Shown here: piece by piece, positions 44,180-54,379 of the stretch | How the letters are laid out: each line of letters begins with the position of its first letter | How positions within the stretch are numbered: position 1 is the stretch's first letter | Origin: Stutzerimonas stutzeri TS44 | Lineage (GTDB): Bacteria > Pseudomonadota > Gammaproteobacteria > Pseudomonadales > Pseudomonadaceae | Assembly (NCBI GenBank): GCA_000263395.1 | Contig: AJXE01000021.1 | Coordinates: forward strand, 1 to 64,000 | Reading direction: 5' to 3' | DNA length: 64,000 nucleotides | Position numbers and translations under genes: made by a program | The notes under the pieces: generated by a model | The model's database searches: none | Told to the model about the DNA's origin: nothing | Seen by the model: the letters and a program-made list of their open reading frames with translations, nothing else

Positions 44180-45421
44180 ATGTCCGTCGCGCATTCGTCT
44201 CCCGCTGCTTCCCGTCGTCGCTGGCTGATCATCGGTCTTGCCGTGCTGGCCATCGCCTTGCTGGCCTGGTGGTTATGGCCGAGCCCTTCGGCGAAGTCGC
44301 CGCAGCCGGGCGGGCGACCGGGCTTCGGCGCGTTCAGCGGGCCTGTGCCGGTGCGCGTGACGACGGTGCAGCAGGGTGAGTTCGAGGTGTTCTACAAGGC
44401 GCTCGGCACGGTGACGCCGCTGAACACGGTGAACGTGCGCAGCCGCGTCGGCGGCGAACTGGTCGAGGTGCGCTTCGAGGAGGGCCAGCGGGTCAAGGCC
44501 GGCGAGCTGCTGGCGGTGATCGATCCGCGGCCCTACAAGGTCGCCCTGCAGCAGGCCGAGGGCACGCTGCAGCAGAATCGCGCGTTGCTGCAGAACGCCC
44601 AGGTCGATCTGCAGCGCTACCGCGGGCTGTACGCCGACGACAGCATCGCCAAGCAGACGCTCGACACCCAGCAGGCGCTGGTCAACCAGTATCAGGGCAC
44701 GCTGGCGGCCAATCAGGCGGCGGTCAACGAAGCCAAGCTCAACCTGGAGTTCACCCAGATCCGCGCACCGATCGACGGCCGCCTCGGCCTGCGTCAGCTG
44801 GACATCGGCAACCTGGTCTCGGCCAGCGACACCACACCGCTGGTGGTGATCACCCAGAGCCAGCCGATGGCGGTCACCTTCACCCTGCCGGAGGGCGATC
44901 TGCCGCCGGTGCTGACGCGTTTTCGTCAGGGCGCCGAGCTGAAGGTGCAGGCATGGGACCGTGGGGAGCGGCTGCTGTTGGGCGAGGGCGTGCTGGAGAG
45001 CGTCGACAACCAGATCGACGTGACCACCGGCACGCTGAAGCTCAAGGCGCGCTTCGACAACGAAACCGAAATGCTCATCCCCAACCAGTTCGTCAACGTG
45101 CGCCTGCGCGTTGAAACCCTCAAAGACGCCACCCTGATTCCCTCGGCGGCGCTGCAGTTCGGCTCGCGCGGTAACTTCGCCTATGTCGTCGGCGAGGACA
45201 GCAAGGTCCAGCTGCGCAGCGTCGAGGTCGGCCCGAGCAACGGCGAGACCACGGTGATCGCCAAGGGCCTGGCGACCGGTGAGCGTATCGTCATGGAAGG
45301 CACCGACCGCCTGCGCGACGGCAGCGAGGTGGAAGTCGTCGACCGCGCGACGATGGCCGAAGAGGCCGCGCAGCAACCCAAGGTGGGTGGTGAGAATGCC
45401 GGGGAGCGCCCGGCGCAATGA
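44180..45421 (+). CDS. muxA: RND efflux periplasmic adaptor MuxA
   Basis: A 413-residue membrane-fusion protein with one N-terminal membrane segment (residues about 15-33), a beta-barrel, lipoyl hairpin domains ([20 protein letters not shown]... and [17 protein letters not shown] segment) and coiled-coil hairpin. It matches MdtA/MuxA adaptors. The last bases overlap the ATG of the first pump gene (ATGA). With two different RND pumps and an OMF downstream the locus is the MuxABC-OpmB type of pseudomonads, which exports aztreonam, novobiocin and other compounds. The ATG at 44180 starts the segment before the span. Confidence 0.88.
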   Translation: MSVAHSSPAASRRRWLIIGLAVLAIALLAWWLWPSPSAKSPQPGGRPGFGAFSGPVPVRVTTVQQGEFEVFYKALGTVTPLNTVNVRSRVGGELVEVRFEEGQRVKAGELLAVIDPRPYKVALQQAEGTLQQNRALLQNAQVDLQRYRGLYADDSIAKQTLDTQQALVNQYQGTLAANQAAVNEAKLNLEFTQIRAPIDGRLGLRQLDIGNLVSASDTTPLVVITQSQPMAVTFTLPEGDLPPVLTRFRQGAELKVQAWDRGERLLLGEGVLESVDNQIDVTTGTLKLKARFDNETEMLIPNQFVNVRLRVETLKDATLIPSAALQFGSRGNFAYVVGEDSKVQLRSVEVGPSNGETTVIAKGLATGERIVMEGTDRLRDGSEVEVVDRATMAEEAAQQPKVGGENAGERPAQ

Positions 45422-48400
45422 ACATCTCGCGGCTGTTCATCCTGCGGCCGGTAGCGACCACCCTGACGATGGTCGCCATCCTGCTGGCCGGCCTGATCGC
45501 CTACAAGCTGTTGCCGGTCGCGGCGCTGCCGCAGGTCGACTATCCGACCATCCGCGTGCTGACGCTGTATCCGGGCGCCAGCCCGGAAGTGATGACCAGC
45601 GCGGTGACTGCACCGCTTGAGCGCCAGTTCGGACAGATGCCGGGGCTGACGCAGCTGTCCTCGAGCAGTTCCGGCGGCGCCTCGGTGATTACCCTGCGCT
45701 TCTCGCTTGACGTGGAGCTGGATGTCGCCGAGCAGGAGGTGCAGGCGGCGATCAATGCGGCAGACAACCTGCTGCCCAGCGACCTGCCGGCGCCGCCGGT
45801 ATACAACAAGGTCAACCCGGCCGACACGCCGGTGATCACTCTTGCAGTGACCTCGGCAACCCTGCCGCTGCCGCAACTGCACGATCTGGTCGACACGCGC
45901 ATGGCGCAGAAACTGGCGCAGATCAGCGGCGTCGGCATGGTCAGCATCGCCGGCGGCCAGCGCCCGGCGGTGCGCATCCGCACCAATCCCGAGGCGCTGG
46001 CGGCGTACGGCCTGTCGCTGGCCGATGTGCGCGAGCTGATTGGCAACGCCAACGTCAACCAGCCCAAGGGCAACTTCGACGGTCCAACACGGGTGTCCAT
46101 GCTCGACGCCAACGACCAGCTGAAGACGCCGGAGGAATATGCCGAACTGATCCTCACCTATCAGGACGGCGCCGCGCTGCGACTCAAGGATGTCGCCGAC
46201 ATCATCGCCGGCGCCGAGAACGAGCGGCTGGCGGCCTGGGCCAACGAAAGCCGGGCGGTGCTGCTGAACATCCAGCGCCAGCCGGGGGCCAACGTCATCG
46301 ACGTGGTCGAGCGCATCCAGGCGCTACTGCCGGAAGTCACTGCCAGCATGCCGGCCGGTCTCGACGTGACCGTGCTCACCGACCGCACCCAGACCATCCG
46401 CGCCGCTGTCACCGACGTGCAGCACGAGCTGATCCTCGCCACCATCCTGGTGGTGATGGTGACTTTCATTTTCCTCAAGAAACTCTCGGCCACCGTCATC
46501 CCGTCGATCGCCGTGCCGCTTTCGCTGATCGGCACCTTCGCGGTGATGTATCTGTGCGGCTTCTCGCTGAACAACCTGACGCTGATGGCGCTGACCATCG
46601 CCACCGGCTTCGTGGTGGATGACGCCATCGTCATGCTGGAGAACATCGCGCGGCACCTGGAGGAGGGCGAGACGCCGCTGAATGCCGCGCTCAAGGGCGC
46701 CAAGCAGATCGGTTTCACCCTGATCTCGCTGACCCTCTCGCTGATCGCCGTGCTGATTCCACTGCTGTTCATGCAGGACGTGGTCGGCCGGCTGTTCCGC
46801 GAGTTCGCCATCACCCTGGCGGTGGCGATTCTGATCTCGCTGGTGGTCTCGCTGACCCTGACGCCGATGATGTGCGCGCGCCTGCTCAAGCCGGTGAGCC
46901 ATGATCCGGAGCGCCCGGACTGGGTCGAGCGGCTGATTGGCGGCTATTCGCGCTGGCTGACCTGGGTGCTCGGTCACCAGACGCTGACGCTGCTGGTGGC
47001 GGTGGCCACCCTCGGCCTGACTGTGGTGCTCTATCTCGCCGTGCCCAAGGGCTTCTTCCCGGTGCAGGACACCGGCGTGATCCAGGGCATCAGCGAGGCG
47101 CCGCAGTCGATCTCCTTCCGCGCCATGAGCGAGCGTCAGCAATCGCTGAGCCGGGTGATCCTCGCCGATCCGGCGGTTGCCAGCCTGTCGTCCTACATCG
47201 GTGTGGACGGCGACAACGTCACGCTCAACAGCGGCCGCCTGCTGATCAACCTCAAGCCGCACGCCGAGCGCGACGTCACCGCCAGCGAAGTGATCGAACG
47301 CCTGCGCCCGGAACTGGCCAAGCTGCCGGGCATCGCGCTGTACCTGCAGCCGGTGCAGGACCTCTCCATCGAGGACCGGGTCAGCCGCACGCAGTTCCAG
47401 TTCAGCCTGGAGTCGCCGGATGGCGCGCTGCTGCAGGAGTGGACGCCCAAGCTGGTCGAGGCACTGCGCGAGCGGGCGGAACTCACCGATGTGGCCAGCG
47501 ACCTGCAGCACGACGGCCTGCAGATCTATCTGGAGATCGACCGCGACGCCGCCGCACGCTTGGGCATTGAGGTTTCGGCGATCACCAATGCGCTGTACGA
47601 CGCCTTCGGTCAGCGGCAGATTTCCACCATCTTCACCCAGGCCAGCCAGTACCGCGTGGTGCTCGAGGCCGAGGCCGGCAATCGCCTGGGGCCGCAGGCG
47701 CTGGAGCAGCTGTTCGTGCAGAGCGAGGGCGGCACGCCGGTACGGCTGTCGAGCCTGGCGCGGCTGGAGCAGCATACCGCGCCGCTGCTGATCAACCACA
47801 TCGGCCAGTTCCCGGCGGTGACGCTGTCGTTCAACCTCGCGCCGGGCGTGTCGCTGGGCGAGGCGGTGGAGGTGATCGAGGCGGTGAAGCAGGAGATCGG
47901 TCTGCCGGCCGGCATCCAGAGCCATTTCCAGGGCGCCGCCGAGGCGTTTCGCGCGTCGCTGTCGAGCACGCTGCTGCTGATCCTGGCGGCGGTGGTGACC
48001 ATGTACATCGTGCTCGGCGTGCTCTACGAGAGCTACATCCACCCGATCACCATCCTTTCCACGCTGCCGTCGGCGGCGGTGGGCGCGCTGCTGGCGCTGC
48101 TGCTGACCGGTAACGATCTGGGGCTGATCGCGATCATCGGCATCATTCTGCTGATCGGCATCGTCAAGAAGAACGCGATCATGATGATCGACTTCGCCCT
48201 GGAGGCCGAACGTCACCAGGGCATGACGCCGGAGCAGGCGATCTACCGCGCCGCGCTGCTGCGTTTCCGGCCGATCCTGATGACCACGCTGGCCGCGCTG
48301 TTTGGTGCCATTCCGCTGATGCTGGCCACCGGCTCGGGTGCTGAACTGCGCCAGCCGCTGGGGCTGGTGCTGGTCGGCGGTCTGCTGCTCAGCCAGCTGC

Positions 48401-48498
48401 TGACGCTGTTCACCACGCCGGTGATCTATCTGTTCTTCGATCGGCTGGGTCAGCGCTTTGCGCGGAAGGACGAAGTGGGGCAGGAGGTCGAGGCATGA
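45418..48498 (+). CDS. muxB: RND efflux pump MuxB
   Basis: A 1026-residue inner-membrane HAE1-family RND pump with twelve spans and two large periplasmic loops. The proton-relay pair appears in the fourth span ([19 protein letters not shown]) and the lysine region in the tenth ([22 protein letters not shown]). It forms a heterotrimer with MuxC in this family, unlike ordinary homotrimeric AcrB. Start overlaps muxA stop. The stop is followed by a repeat element before muxC. Confidence 0.9.
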   Translation: MNISRLFILRPVATTLTMVAILLAGLIAYKLLPVAALPQVDYPTIRVLTLYPGASPEVMTSAVTAPLERQFGQMPGLTQLSSSSSGGASVITLRFSLDVELDVAEQEVQAAINAADNLLPSDLPAPPVYNKVNPADTPVITLAVTSATLPLPQLHDLVDTRMAQKLAQISGVGMVSIAGGQRPAVRIRTNPEALAAYGLSLADVRELIGNANVNQPKGNFDGPTRVSMLDANDQLKTPEEYAELILTYQDGAALRLKDVADIIAGAENERLAAWANESRAVLLNIQRQPGANVIDVVERIQALLPEVTASMPAGLDVTVLTDRTQTIRAAVTDVQHELILATILVVMVTFIFLKKLSATVIPSIAVPLSLIGTFAVMYLCGFSLNNLTLMALTIATGFVVDDAIVMLENIARHLEEGETPLNAALKGAKQIGFTLISLTLSLIAVLIPLLFMQDVVGRLFREFAITLAVAILISLVVSLTLTPMMCARLLKPVSHDPERPDWVERLIGGYSRWLTWVLGHQTLTLLVAVATLGLTVVLYLAVPKGFFPVQDTGVIQGISEAPQSISFRAMSERQQSLSRVILADPAVASLSSYIGVDGDNVTLNSGRLLINLKPHAERDVTASEVIERLRPELAKLPGIALYLQPVQDLSIEDRVSRTQFQFSLESPDGALLQEWTPKLVEALRERAELTDVASDLQHDGLQIYLEIDRDAAARLGIEVSAITNALYDAFGQRQISTIFTQASQYRVVLEAEAGNRLGPQALEQLFVQSEGGTPVRLSSLARLEQHTAPLLINHIGQFPAVTLSFNLAPGVSLGEAVEVIEAVKQEIGLPAGIQSHFQGAAEAFRASLSSTLLLILAAVVTMYIVLGVLYESYIHPITILSTLPSAAVGALLALLLTGNDLGLIAIIGIILLIGIVKKNAIMMIDFALEAERHQGMTPEQAIYRAALLRFRPILMTTLAALFGAIPLMLATGSGAELRQPLGLVLVGGLLLSQLLTLFTTPVIYLFFDRLGQRFARKDEVGQEVEA

Positions 48499-48618
48499 GC
48501 TGCAAGCTGCAAGCCTCAAGCTGCAAGACAAAAGCATGGCACCCGGTATTGTGCGTTTCTTCCAGTCAACTGCGAACCGCCTCTAGCTTGCAGCTTGTAG
48601 CTTGCTGCTTGCGGCTGC
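48499..48618. repeat. AGCTTGCAGCTT-type inverted repeat between muxB and muxC
   Basis: The 124-base gap contains two arms rich in the unit AGCTGCAAG / CTTGCAGCT: left 48499-48527 and right 48584-48618, in opposite orientation, separated by about 56 bases of ordinary sequence. Such low-complexity GCTTGCAGCTT arms occur in many pseudomonad intergenic spaces. It should form a long hairpin in the operon RNA. Confidence 0.7.
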
Positions 48619-48622
48619 CCTT

Positions 48623-51600
48623 ATGAACCTATCCGCCCCCTTCATCGCCCGCCCGGTGGCGACCATGCTGCTCAGCCTGGCGATCCTGCTGCTGGGCGGA
48701 GTGAGTTTCGGCCTGCTGCCGGTTTCGCCATTGCCGAACATGGATTTCCCGGTGATCACCGTGCAGGCCAGCCTGCCCGGCGCCAGCCCGGAGATCATGG
48801 CCTCCAGCGTGGCGACGCCGCTGGAGCGCTCGCTGGGCAGCATCGCCGGGGTCAGCCAGATGAGCAGCCGCAGCAGCCAGGGCTCGACGCGGATCATCAT
48901 CCAGTTCGATCTGGAGCGCGACATCAACGGCGCCGCGCGCGACGTGCAGGCGGCGATCAATGCCGCGCGCAACCTGCTGCCCAGCGGCATGCGCAGCATG
49001 CCGACCTACCGCAAGATCAACCCCTCGCAGGCGCCGATCATGGTGCTGTCGCTGACCTCCGAAGTCCTCGACAAGGGCCAGCTGTACGACATCGGCTCGA
49101 CCATCCTCGCGCAGAAGCTCTCACAGGTGCCCGGCGTCGGCGAGGTGCAGGTCGGCGGCAGCTCGCTGCCGGCCGTGCGCGTCGAACTGCAGCCGCAGCA
49201 GCTGGAGCAGTACGGCGTCTCGCTGGACGACGTGCGCAGCACCATCGCCAATGCCAACGTGCGCCGGCCCAAGGGCATGGTCGAGGACGCCGAGCGGCAC
49301 TGGCAGGTGCGCGCCAACGACCAGTTGCACGCCGCCGCCGACTACATGCCGCTGATCCTGCGCTATCAGGATGGCGCGACGCTGCGCCTAAGCGATGTGG
49401 CCAAGGTCGAGGATGCGGTGGAAGATCGCTACAACAGTGGTTTCTTCAACCGCGAGCCGGCGGTGCTGCTGATCGTCAACCGCCAGGCCGGCGCCAACAT
49501 CATCGAGACCATCGAGGGCATCCGCGCCGAGCTGCCGGCGTTGCAGGCGATCCTGCCGGGCAGCGTCGAGCTGAATGTGGCGATGGACCGCTCGCCGGTG
49601 ATCCGCGCCACCCTGCACGAGGCCGAACGCACGCTGCTGATCGCCGTGGTGCTGGTGATCGTGCTGGTGTTCGTGTTTCTCGGCCATGTGCGCAGTGCGC
49701 TGATCCCGGCGCTGGCCGTGCCGGTGTCGCTGGTCGGCACGTTCGCGGTGATGTACCTGTTCGGCTTCTCGCTCAACACGCTGTCGCTGATGGCGCTGAT
49801 CCTCGCCGCGGGGCTGGTGGTGGACGACGCCATCGTGGTGCTGGAGAACATCGCCCGGCATATCGACGATGGCGTGCCGCCGCTGCGCGCAGCCTACATC
49901 GGCACCCGCGAGGTGGGCTTCACGCTGTTGTCGATGAACGTCTCGCTGGTGGTGGTGTTCGTCTCCATCCTGTTCATGGGCGGCATCGTCGAGCGGCTGT
50001 TCCGCGAGTTCTCACTGACGCTGGCGGCGGCGATTCTGGTTTCACTGCTGGTGTCGCTGACGCTGACGCCGATGCTCTGCGCGCGCTGGCTCAAGCCCTA
50101 CCAGGCCGAGCGTGACAGCCGCCTGCACCGCTGGAGCCACGACGCGCACCAGTGGCTGCTCGGCTGGTACGACCGCTCGCTGAGCTGGGCGCTGCGGCAT
50201 CGGCGCATCACGCTGTTGAGCCTGCTGGCGACCATCGCGCTCAACGTGGTGCTCTACGTGCAGGTGCCCAAGACCTTCCTGCCGCAGCAGGATACCGGCC
50301 AGCTGACCGGCTTCATCCGTGGCGACGACGGCCTGTCGTTCCAGGTCATGCAGCCGAAGATCGAGGCGTTCCGCAAGGCGCTGCTGGCCGACCCGGCGGT
50401 GGAAAGCGTGGCCGGGTTCATCGGCGGGCAGGGCGGCATCAACAACGCCTTCATGGTCGTGCGCCTCAAGCCGGTGGAAGAACGCGGGCTTTCCGCGCAG
50501 CAGGTGATCGAGCGCATCCGCAAGAATCAGCCGCCGGTGCCGGGTGGGCGGCTGTTCCTCATGGCCGACCAGGACCTGCAGTTCGGCGGCGGCCGGCAGA
50601 GCAGCTCGGCCTACGCCTACACGCTGCTGGCGGCTGATCTGGCCGACCTGCGTACCTGGCTGCCGAAGGTCAACCAGGCGCTGAAGGCGCTGCCCGAGCT
50701 GACCAGCATCGACACCAACGACGGCGAGGGCGCCCAGCAGATCAGCCTGCAGGTCGACCGCGACGCCGCCAAGCGCCTGGGCGTCGACATGAGCACCGTG
50801 ACCACGCTGCTCAACAACGCCTTCAGCCAGCGGCAGATTTCCACCATCTACGAGACGCTCAACCAGTACCGCGTGGTGATGGAGATCGATCCGCGCTACG
50901 CGCAGCATCCCGAGGTGCTGGAGCAGGTGCATGTGGTCACCGAGGACGGCCGGCGGGTGCCGCTGTCCGCGTTCGCCCGCTACAAGCGCAGCCTTGAGGA
51001 AGATCGCGTCACGCACGAAGGGCAGTTCGCCGCGGAGAACATCGACTTCGATCTGGCGCCGGGCGTCAGCCTGGATCAGGCGACCCGCGCTATCGAGCGC
51101 GCGGTGGCCGCCATCGGCCTGCCGAGCTCGGTGCAGGGCCGGCTGGGCGGTACCGGCGACGTGTTCAAGGCGGCTCAGGAAAGCCAGCCGTTCATGATTC
51201 TCGGTGCGCTGCTGCTGGTGTACATCGTGCTCGGCGTGCTCTACGAGAGTTACATCCACCCGCTGACGATTCTCTCGACGCTGCCGTCGGCCGGGGTCGG
51301 TGCGCTGCTGGCGATCATCGTGACCGGCGACGAATTCAGCTTGATCTCGCTGCTCGGGCTGTTCCTGCTGATCGGCGTGGTGAAGAAGAACGCCATCCTG
51401 ATGATCGACCTGGCGCTGCAGTTCGAGCGCAACGATCGCCTGCCACCGGCCGAGTCCATTCACAAGGCCTGCCTGCTGCGCTTCCGGCCGATCCTGATGA
51501 CCACCCTGGCGGCGATCCTCGGCGCGCTGCCGTTGCTGATCGGCGGCGCGGAGGGCGCGGAGATGCGCCAGCCGCTGGGCCTGACCATCATCGGCGGGCT

Positions 51601-51727
51601 GGTCCTCAGCCAGATCCTGACCCTCTACACCACGCCGGTGGTCTACCTGTACCTGGACCGCCTGCGTCATCGCTTCAACAACTGGCGCGGCGTGCGTACC
51701 GATGCCGCCATGGAAAATCCGCTATGA
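48623..51727 (+). CDS. muxC: RND efflux pump MuxC
   Basis: A 1034-residue HAE1-family RND pump, paralogous to MuxB. Span four carries LAAGLVVDDAIVVLENIARH and span ten LFLLIGVVKKNAILMIDLAL. It starts MNLSAPFIARPVATM at 48623. An upstream in-frame ATG at 48602 would include part of the repeat and is rejected. It ends overlapping the opmB ATG (ATGA). With MuxB it forms the heteromeric pump. Confidence 0.9.
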   Translation: MNLSAPFIARPVATMLLSLAILLLGGVSFGLLPVSPLPNMDFPVITVQASLPGASPEIMASSVATPLERSLGSIAGVSQMSSRSSQGSTRIIIQFDLERDINGAARDVQAAINAARNLLPSGMRSMPTYRKINPSQAPIMVLSLTSEVLDKGQLYDIGSTILAQKLSQVPGVGEVQVGGSSLPAVRVELQPQQLEQYGVSLDDVRSTIANANVRRPKGMVEDAERHWQVRANDQLHAAADYMPLILRYQDGATLRLSDVAKVEDAVEDRYNSGFFNREPAVLLIVNRQAGANIIETIEGIRAELPALQAILPGSVELNVAMDRSPVIRATLHEAERTLLIAVVLVIVLVFVFLGHVRSALIPALAVPVSLVGTFAVMYLFGFSLNTLSLMALILAAGLVVDDAIVVLENIARHIDDGVPPLRAAYIGTREVGFTLLSMNVSLVVVFVSILFMGGIVERLFREFSLTLAAAILVSLLVSLTLTPMLCARWLKPYQAERDSRLHRWSHDAHQWLLGWYDRSLSWALRHRRITLLSLLATIALNVVLYVQVPKTFLPQQDTGQLTGFIRGDDGLSFQVMQPKIEAFRKALLADPAVESVAGFIGGQGGINNAFMVVRLKPVEERGLSAQQVIERIRKNQPPVPGGRLFLMADQDLQFGGGRQSSSAYAYTLLAADLADLRTWLPKVNQALKALPELTSIDTNDGEGAQQISLQVDRDAAKRLGVDMSTVTTLLNNAFSQRQISTIYETLNQYRVVMEIDPRYAQHPEVLEQVHVVTEDGRRVPLSAFARYKRSLEEDRVTHEGQFAAENIDFDLAPGVSLDQATRAIERAVAAIGLPSSVQGRLGGTGDVFKAAQESQPFMILGALLLVYIVLGVLYESYIHPLTILSTLPSAGVGALLAIIVTGDEFSLISLLGLFLLIGVVKKNAILMIDLALQFERNDRLPPAESIHKACLLRFRPILMTTLAAILGALPLLIGGAEGAEMRQPLGLTIIGGLVLSQILTLYTTPVVYLYLDRLRHRFNNWRGVRTDAAMENPL

Positions 51728-53217
51728 GCCCGAGCTGCACCCTACGTCCGCTGGCCGTGATCGTCATGACCCTGGCGCTTGGCGCCTGCACCCTCGGGCC
51801 GGATTATCAGCGCCCGCAGTTGCCCGAAGCTGCCGCGTTCAAGCAGGCCGAGGGCTGGAAGCTGGCGGCGCCGGCCGACCAGACGCTCGGCCAGGCCTGG
51901 TGGCGGCTGTACGGCGATGCCGATCTGGATGCGCTGGTGGCGCGGCTGAACGTGTCCAACCAGAACATCGCGGGCGCCGAGGCGCAGTACCGCCAGGCCC
52001 GCGCGCTGGTGCGCGGGGCGCGGGCCGGTTTCTTCCCGACGCTGTCCGGCAACGTCGGCAAGACCCGCTCCGGGCAGGGCACCGGCGGTAGCACCACGAC
52101 GCTACCAGACGGCTCCACGGTGCGCAGTTCGGGCGGCGGCGGGATTTCCCAGAGCTACGACCTGAACGTCGCCGCGAGCTGGGAACTGGATATCTGGGGC
52201 CGCTTGCGGCGCGGCCTGGAGTCCAGCCGGGCGGGCATGCAGGCCAGCGCCGCGGATCTCGCGGCGGTGCGCCTGAGCCTGCAGGCGGAACTGGTGCAGA
52301 ACTACCTGCAGCTGCGCGTGCTCGATGCGCAGAAGCGCCTGCTCGACAGCACCGTGCAGGCCTACGCACGCTCGCTGCGGATCACCGAGAACCAGTACCG
52401 CGCGGGCATCGTCGGCCGCGCCGACACCGCCCAGGCGCGCACGCAGCTCAAGAGTACCGAGGCTCAGGCCATCGACCTGCAGTACCAGCGTGCCCAGCTC
52501 GAACACGCCATCGCCGTGCTGATCGGCGTACCGCCGGCCGAACTGGCGATCGCCGAGCACGAAGCCATCCCGAACCTGCCGGCGGTGCCGCTGGTGCTGC
52601 CATCGCAGCTGCTCGAGCGGCGCCCGGATGTCGCCGCCGCCGAGCGCGAAGTCATCGCCGCCAATGCCGAGATCGGCGTGGCCAAGACCGCCTGGTTCCC
52701 CAGCCTGAGCCTGAGCGCCGCGGGCGGCTACCGCAGCGGCACACTGGACAACTGGATCCAGACGCCCAACCGCTTCTGGTCCATCGGCCCGGAATTCGCC
52801 ATGACGCTGTTCGACGGTGGGCTGATCCGCTCGCAGATCGAGCAGGCCGAGGCCGGCTATGACCAGACCGTGGCGACCTACCGGCAGACCGTGCTCGACA
52901 GCTTCCGCGAGGTCGAGGATTACCTGGTGCAGTTGCGCGTGCTCGGCGAGGAGGCCGTGGTACAGCGCGAGGCGCTGGAGGCGGCGCAGGAATCGCAGCG
53001 GCTGGTGGAGAATCAGTACCGCGCGGGCACCGTCGATTACCTGAGCGTGGTCACCGTGCAGACCACCGCACTGACCAACCAGCGCACCAACCTGACGCTG
53101 CTCGGCGACCGCCTGGCAACCAGCGTGCAACTGATCGCCGCGCTGGGCGGCGGCTGGCAGGTCGAGCAGCTGCAGCAGGAGCCGGTGCTGTCCGGCGAGC
53201 GTGGTCAGGACGATTGA
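51724..53217 (+). CDS. opmB: RND outer-membrane factor OpmB, lipoprotein
   Basis: A 497-residue TolC/OprM-type outer membrane factor (NodT family). The signal peptide ends in the lipobox LGAC, so Cys21 would be acylated. Family features are GPDYQRPQLP after the lipobox, coiled helical repeats and LERRPDVAAAERE. The length matches OpmB. It is the last gene of the mux operon; its last 13 bases overlap the 3' end of the opposing caa3 assembly gene. Confidence 0.88.
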   Translation: MSPSCTLRPLAVIVMTLALGACTLGPDYQRPQLPEAAAFKQAEGWKLAAPADQTLGQAWWRLYGDADLDALVARLNVSNQNIAGAEAQYRQARALVRGARAGFFPTLSGNVGKTRSGQGTGGSTTTLPDGSTVRSSGGGGISQSYDLNVAASWELDIWGRLRRGLESSRAGMQASAADLAAVRLSLQAELVQNYLQLRVLDAQKRLLDSTVQAYARSLRITENQYRAGIVGRADTAQARTQLKSTEAQAIDLQYQRAQLEHAIAVLIGVPPAELAIAEHEAIPNLPAVPLVLPSQLLERRPDVAAAEREVIAANAEIGVAKTAWFPSLSLSAAGGYRSGTLDNWIQTPNRFWSIGPEFAMTLFDGGLIRSQIEQAEAGYDQTVATYRQTVLDSFREVEDYLVQLRVLGEEAVVQREALEAAQESQRLVENQYRAGTVDYLSVVTVQTTALTNQRTNLTLLGDRLATSVQLIAALGGGWQVEQLQQEPVLSGERGQDD

Positions 53218-54029
53218 TCGAACCGGCGCGCCGGCTGCCGCCGCCAGATGCGCGTCAGCCAGCGCCAGGCGATCCAGCCGCCACCGAGCAGGTAGACCAG
53301 CCCACCCGGCACCCACATGAGCAGCCCCGCCAGCTGCTGATCCTCCACCGAACGGCCTGCGCCATAGAGCGAGGTGCTGCCGAAGGTGAGCAGCGCGCCG
53401 AGCAGGCCGGTGTGCATCAGCGTCAGCACCAGCGCCATCAGCGCCTGCGGCACCTGTTTCGGGTTGGCGCGCAGCACCGACCACCAGAACAGCCAGCCGC
53501 TGAACAGGAAGCAGGCGTGCTCGAAGGCGTGCCACCAGAGGTTGTCCAGCGCCAGCACATAGAGCTTCGGCGTGTGCCAGATCCAGATCACCGCGCCATG
53601 CAGCAACGCCAGCAAGGTCGGATAGCGGCCGGTGCGCAGGATGGCCGTCCACAGCGGTTGCGCGAAGCGGCCAGTGACGCCGCGCCACTGCGGCAGCGGC
53701 CGCGCCAGTGCCCACAGCGGCGCAATCACCACGATGAACAGCATGTGCTGGGTCATGTGCCAGCTGGTGCTGCTTTGTGCCCAGTCGTCGATGGGGCCGA
53801 AGACGGCGAACAGCATCAGCAGCATGGCGCTATGGAAACAGACAGCTTCGCCGCGCCTGGGCGGCACGCGCCGCGCGCCGAGCGCGTAAAGCAACCAGGC
53901 GCCGCCGGTGAGCAGCGCGCTCAGCAGCAGCGGGGCACGTTCACTCAGCTGCGCATCGAACAAGCCGTGGGCCAGCGCCGGTGTCGGCAGGCCCAGCAGC
54001 AGCGCCACGGCCCAGGCGTTCACAGACAC
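53205..54029 (-). CDS. ctaG: CtaG/caa3-type cytochrome oxidase assembly membrane protein
   Basis: A 274-residue protein with a signal-like first span and about six more, of the caa3_CtaG family (DUF1404/CtaG_Caa3) as in PGGLVYLLGGGWIAWRWL near the C-terminus and HMTQHMLFIVVIAPLWAL in the middle. It has a GTG start at 54029 and overlaps the preceding small membrane gene by 10 bases. It is the last gene of the oxidase locus; it likely aids copper insertion or assembly of the caa3 oxidase. Its end overlaps the opmB end by 13 bases. Confidence 0.82.
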   Translation of the reverse strand: MSVNAWAVALLLGLPTPALAHGLFDAQLSERAPLLLSALLTGGAWLLYALGARRVPPRRGEAVCFHSAMLLMLFAVFGPIDDWAQSSTSWHMTQHMLFIVVIAPLWALARPLPQWRGVTGRFAQPLWTAILRTGRYPTLLALLHGAVIWIWHTPKLYVLALDNLWWHAFEHACFLFSGWLFWWSVLRANPKQVPQALMALVLTLMHTGLLGALLTFGSTSLYGAGRSVEDQQLAGLLMWVPGGLVYLLGGGWIAWRWLTRIWRRQPARRFDQSS

Positions 54030-54379
54030 GGCGGCAGTCGCAGCAGCGGGGCACCGACGAACGCGGTTGCCAGGGCGGCGACCAGATGCACGCTCGCGGC
54101 CAGTTTCGTCACGAACAACTCGCGCTCATTCAATGACGGACGCTGGCGAGACAGCCGCCAGAAATAGCGCATCAGGCCAAGCAGCAGGGCGAGGGTTAGC
54201 AGCGTCAGCAGGCCGAGGCTGCCGTTCAGCCAGTTCCACACCCCCTGTGCGGGATCGGGCGGGCTGATCCGGCAGGCGATTGCCTGGCCGCCGTAGATCG
54301 CCACGAACCACAGGCTCCAGACGACCAGCCCGACGACGATCTGCAGCGGGTGGAACGGCGAGCCGAGCGCAGGCTTCAT
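54020..54379 (-). CDS. small membrane protein of the caa3 oxidase locus
   Basis: A 119-residue protein with three likely membrane spans (VVGLVVWSLWFVAIYGG, LLTLLTLALLLGLM, LAASVHLVAALATAFVGA). It is overlapped by the upstream fusion gene (ATGA) and by ctaG downstream, so it belongs to the oxidase operon. Such small proteins resemble cytochrome oxidase subunit IV or assembly factors; I do not recognise the family with certainty. Confidence 0.65.
   Translation of the reverse strand: MKPALGSPFHPLQIVVGLVVWSLWFVAIYGGQAIACRISPPDPAQGVWNWLNGSLGLLTLLTLALLLGLMRYFWRLSRQRPSLNERELFVTKLAASVHLVAALATAFVGAPLLRLPPCL

Noticed and set aside
46324..48537. Long minus-strand frame opposite muxB
   Set aside because: Composition is dominated by Arg, Gln and His, as expected for antisense to a membrane pump; MuxB is unambiguous on the plus strand.
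48499..48618. Possible CRISPR array in the muxB-muxC gap
   Set aside because: Repeat units are short, variable and in inverted orientation with no regular spacers, so it is a hairpin-type repeat.
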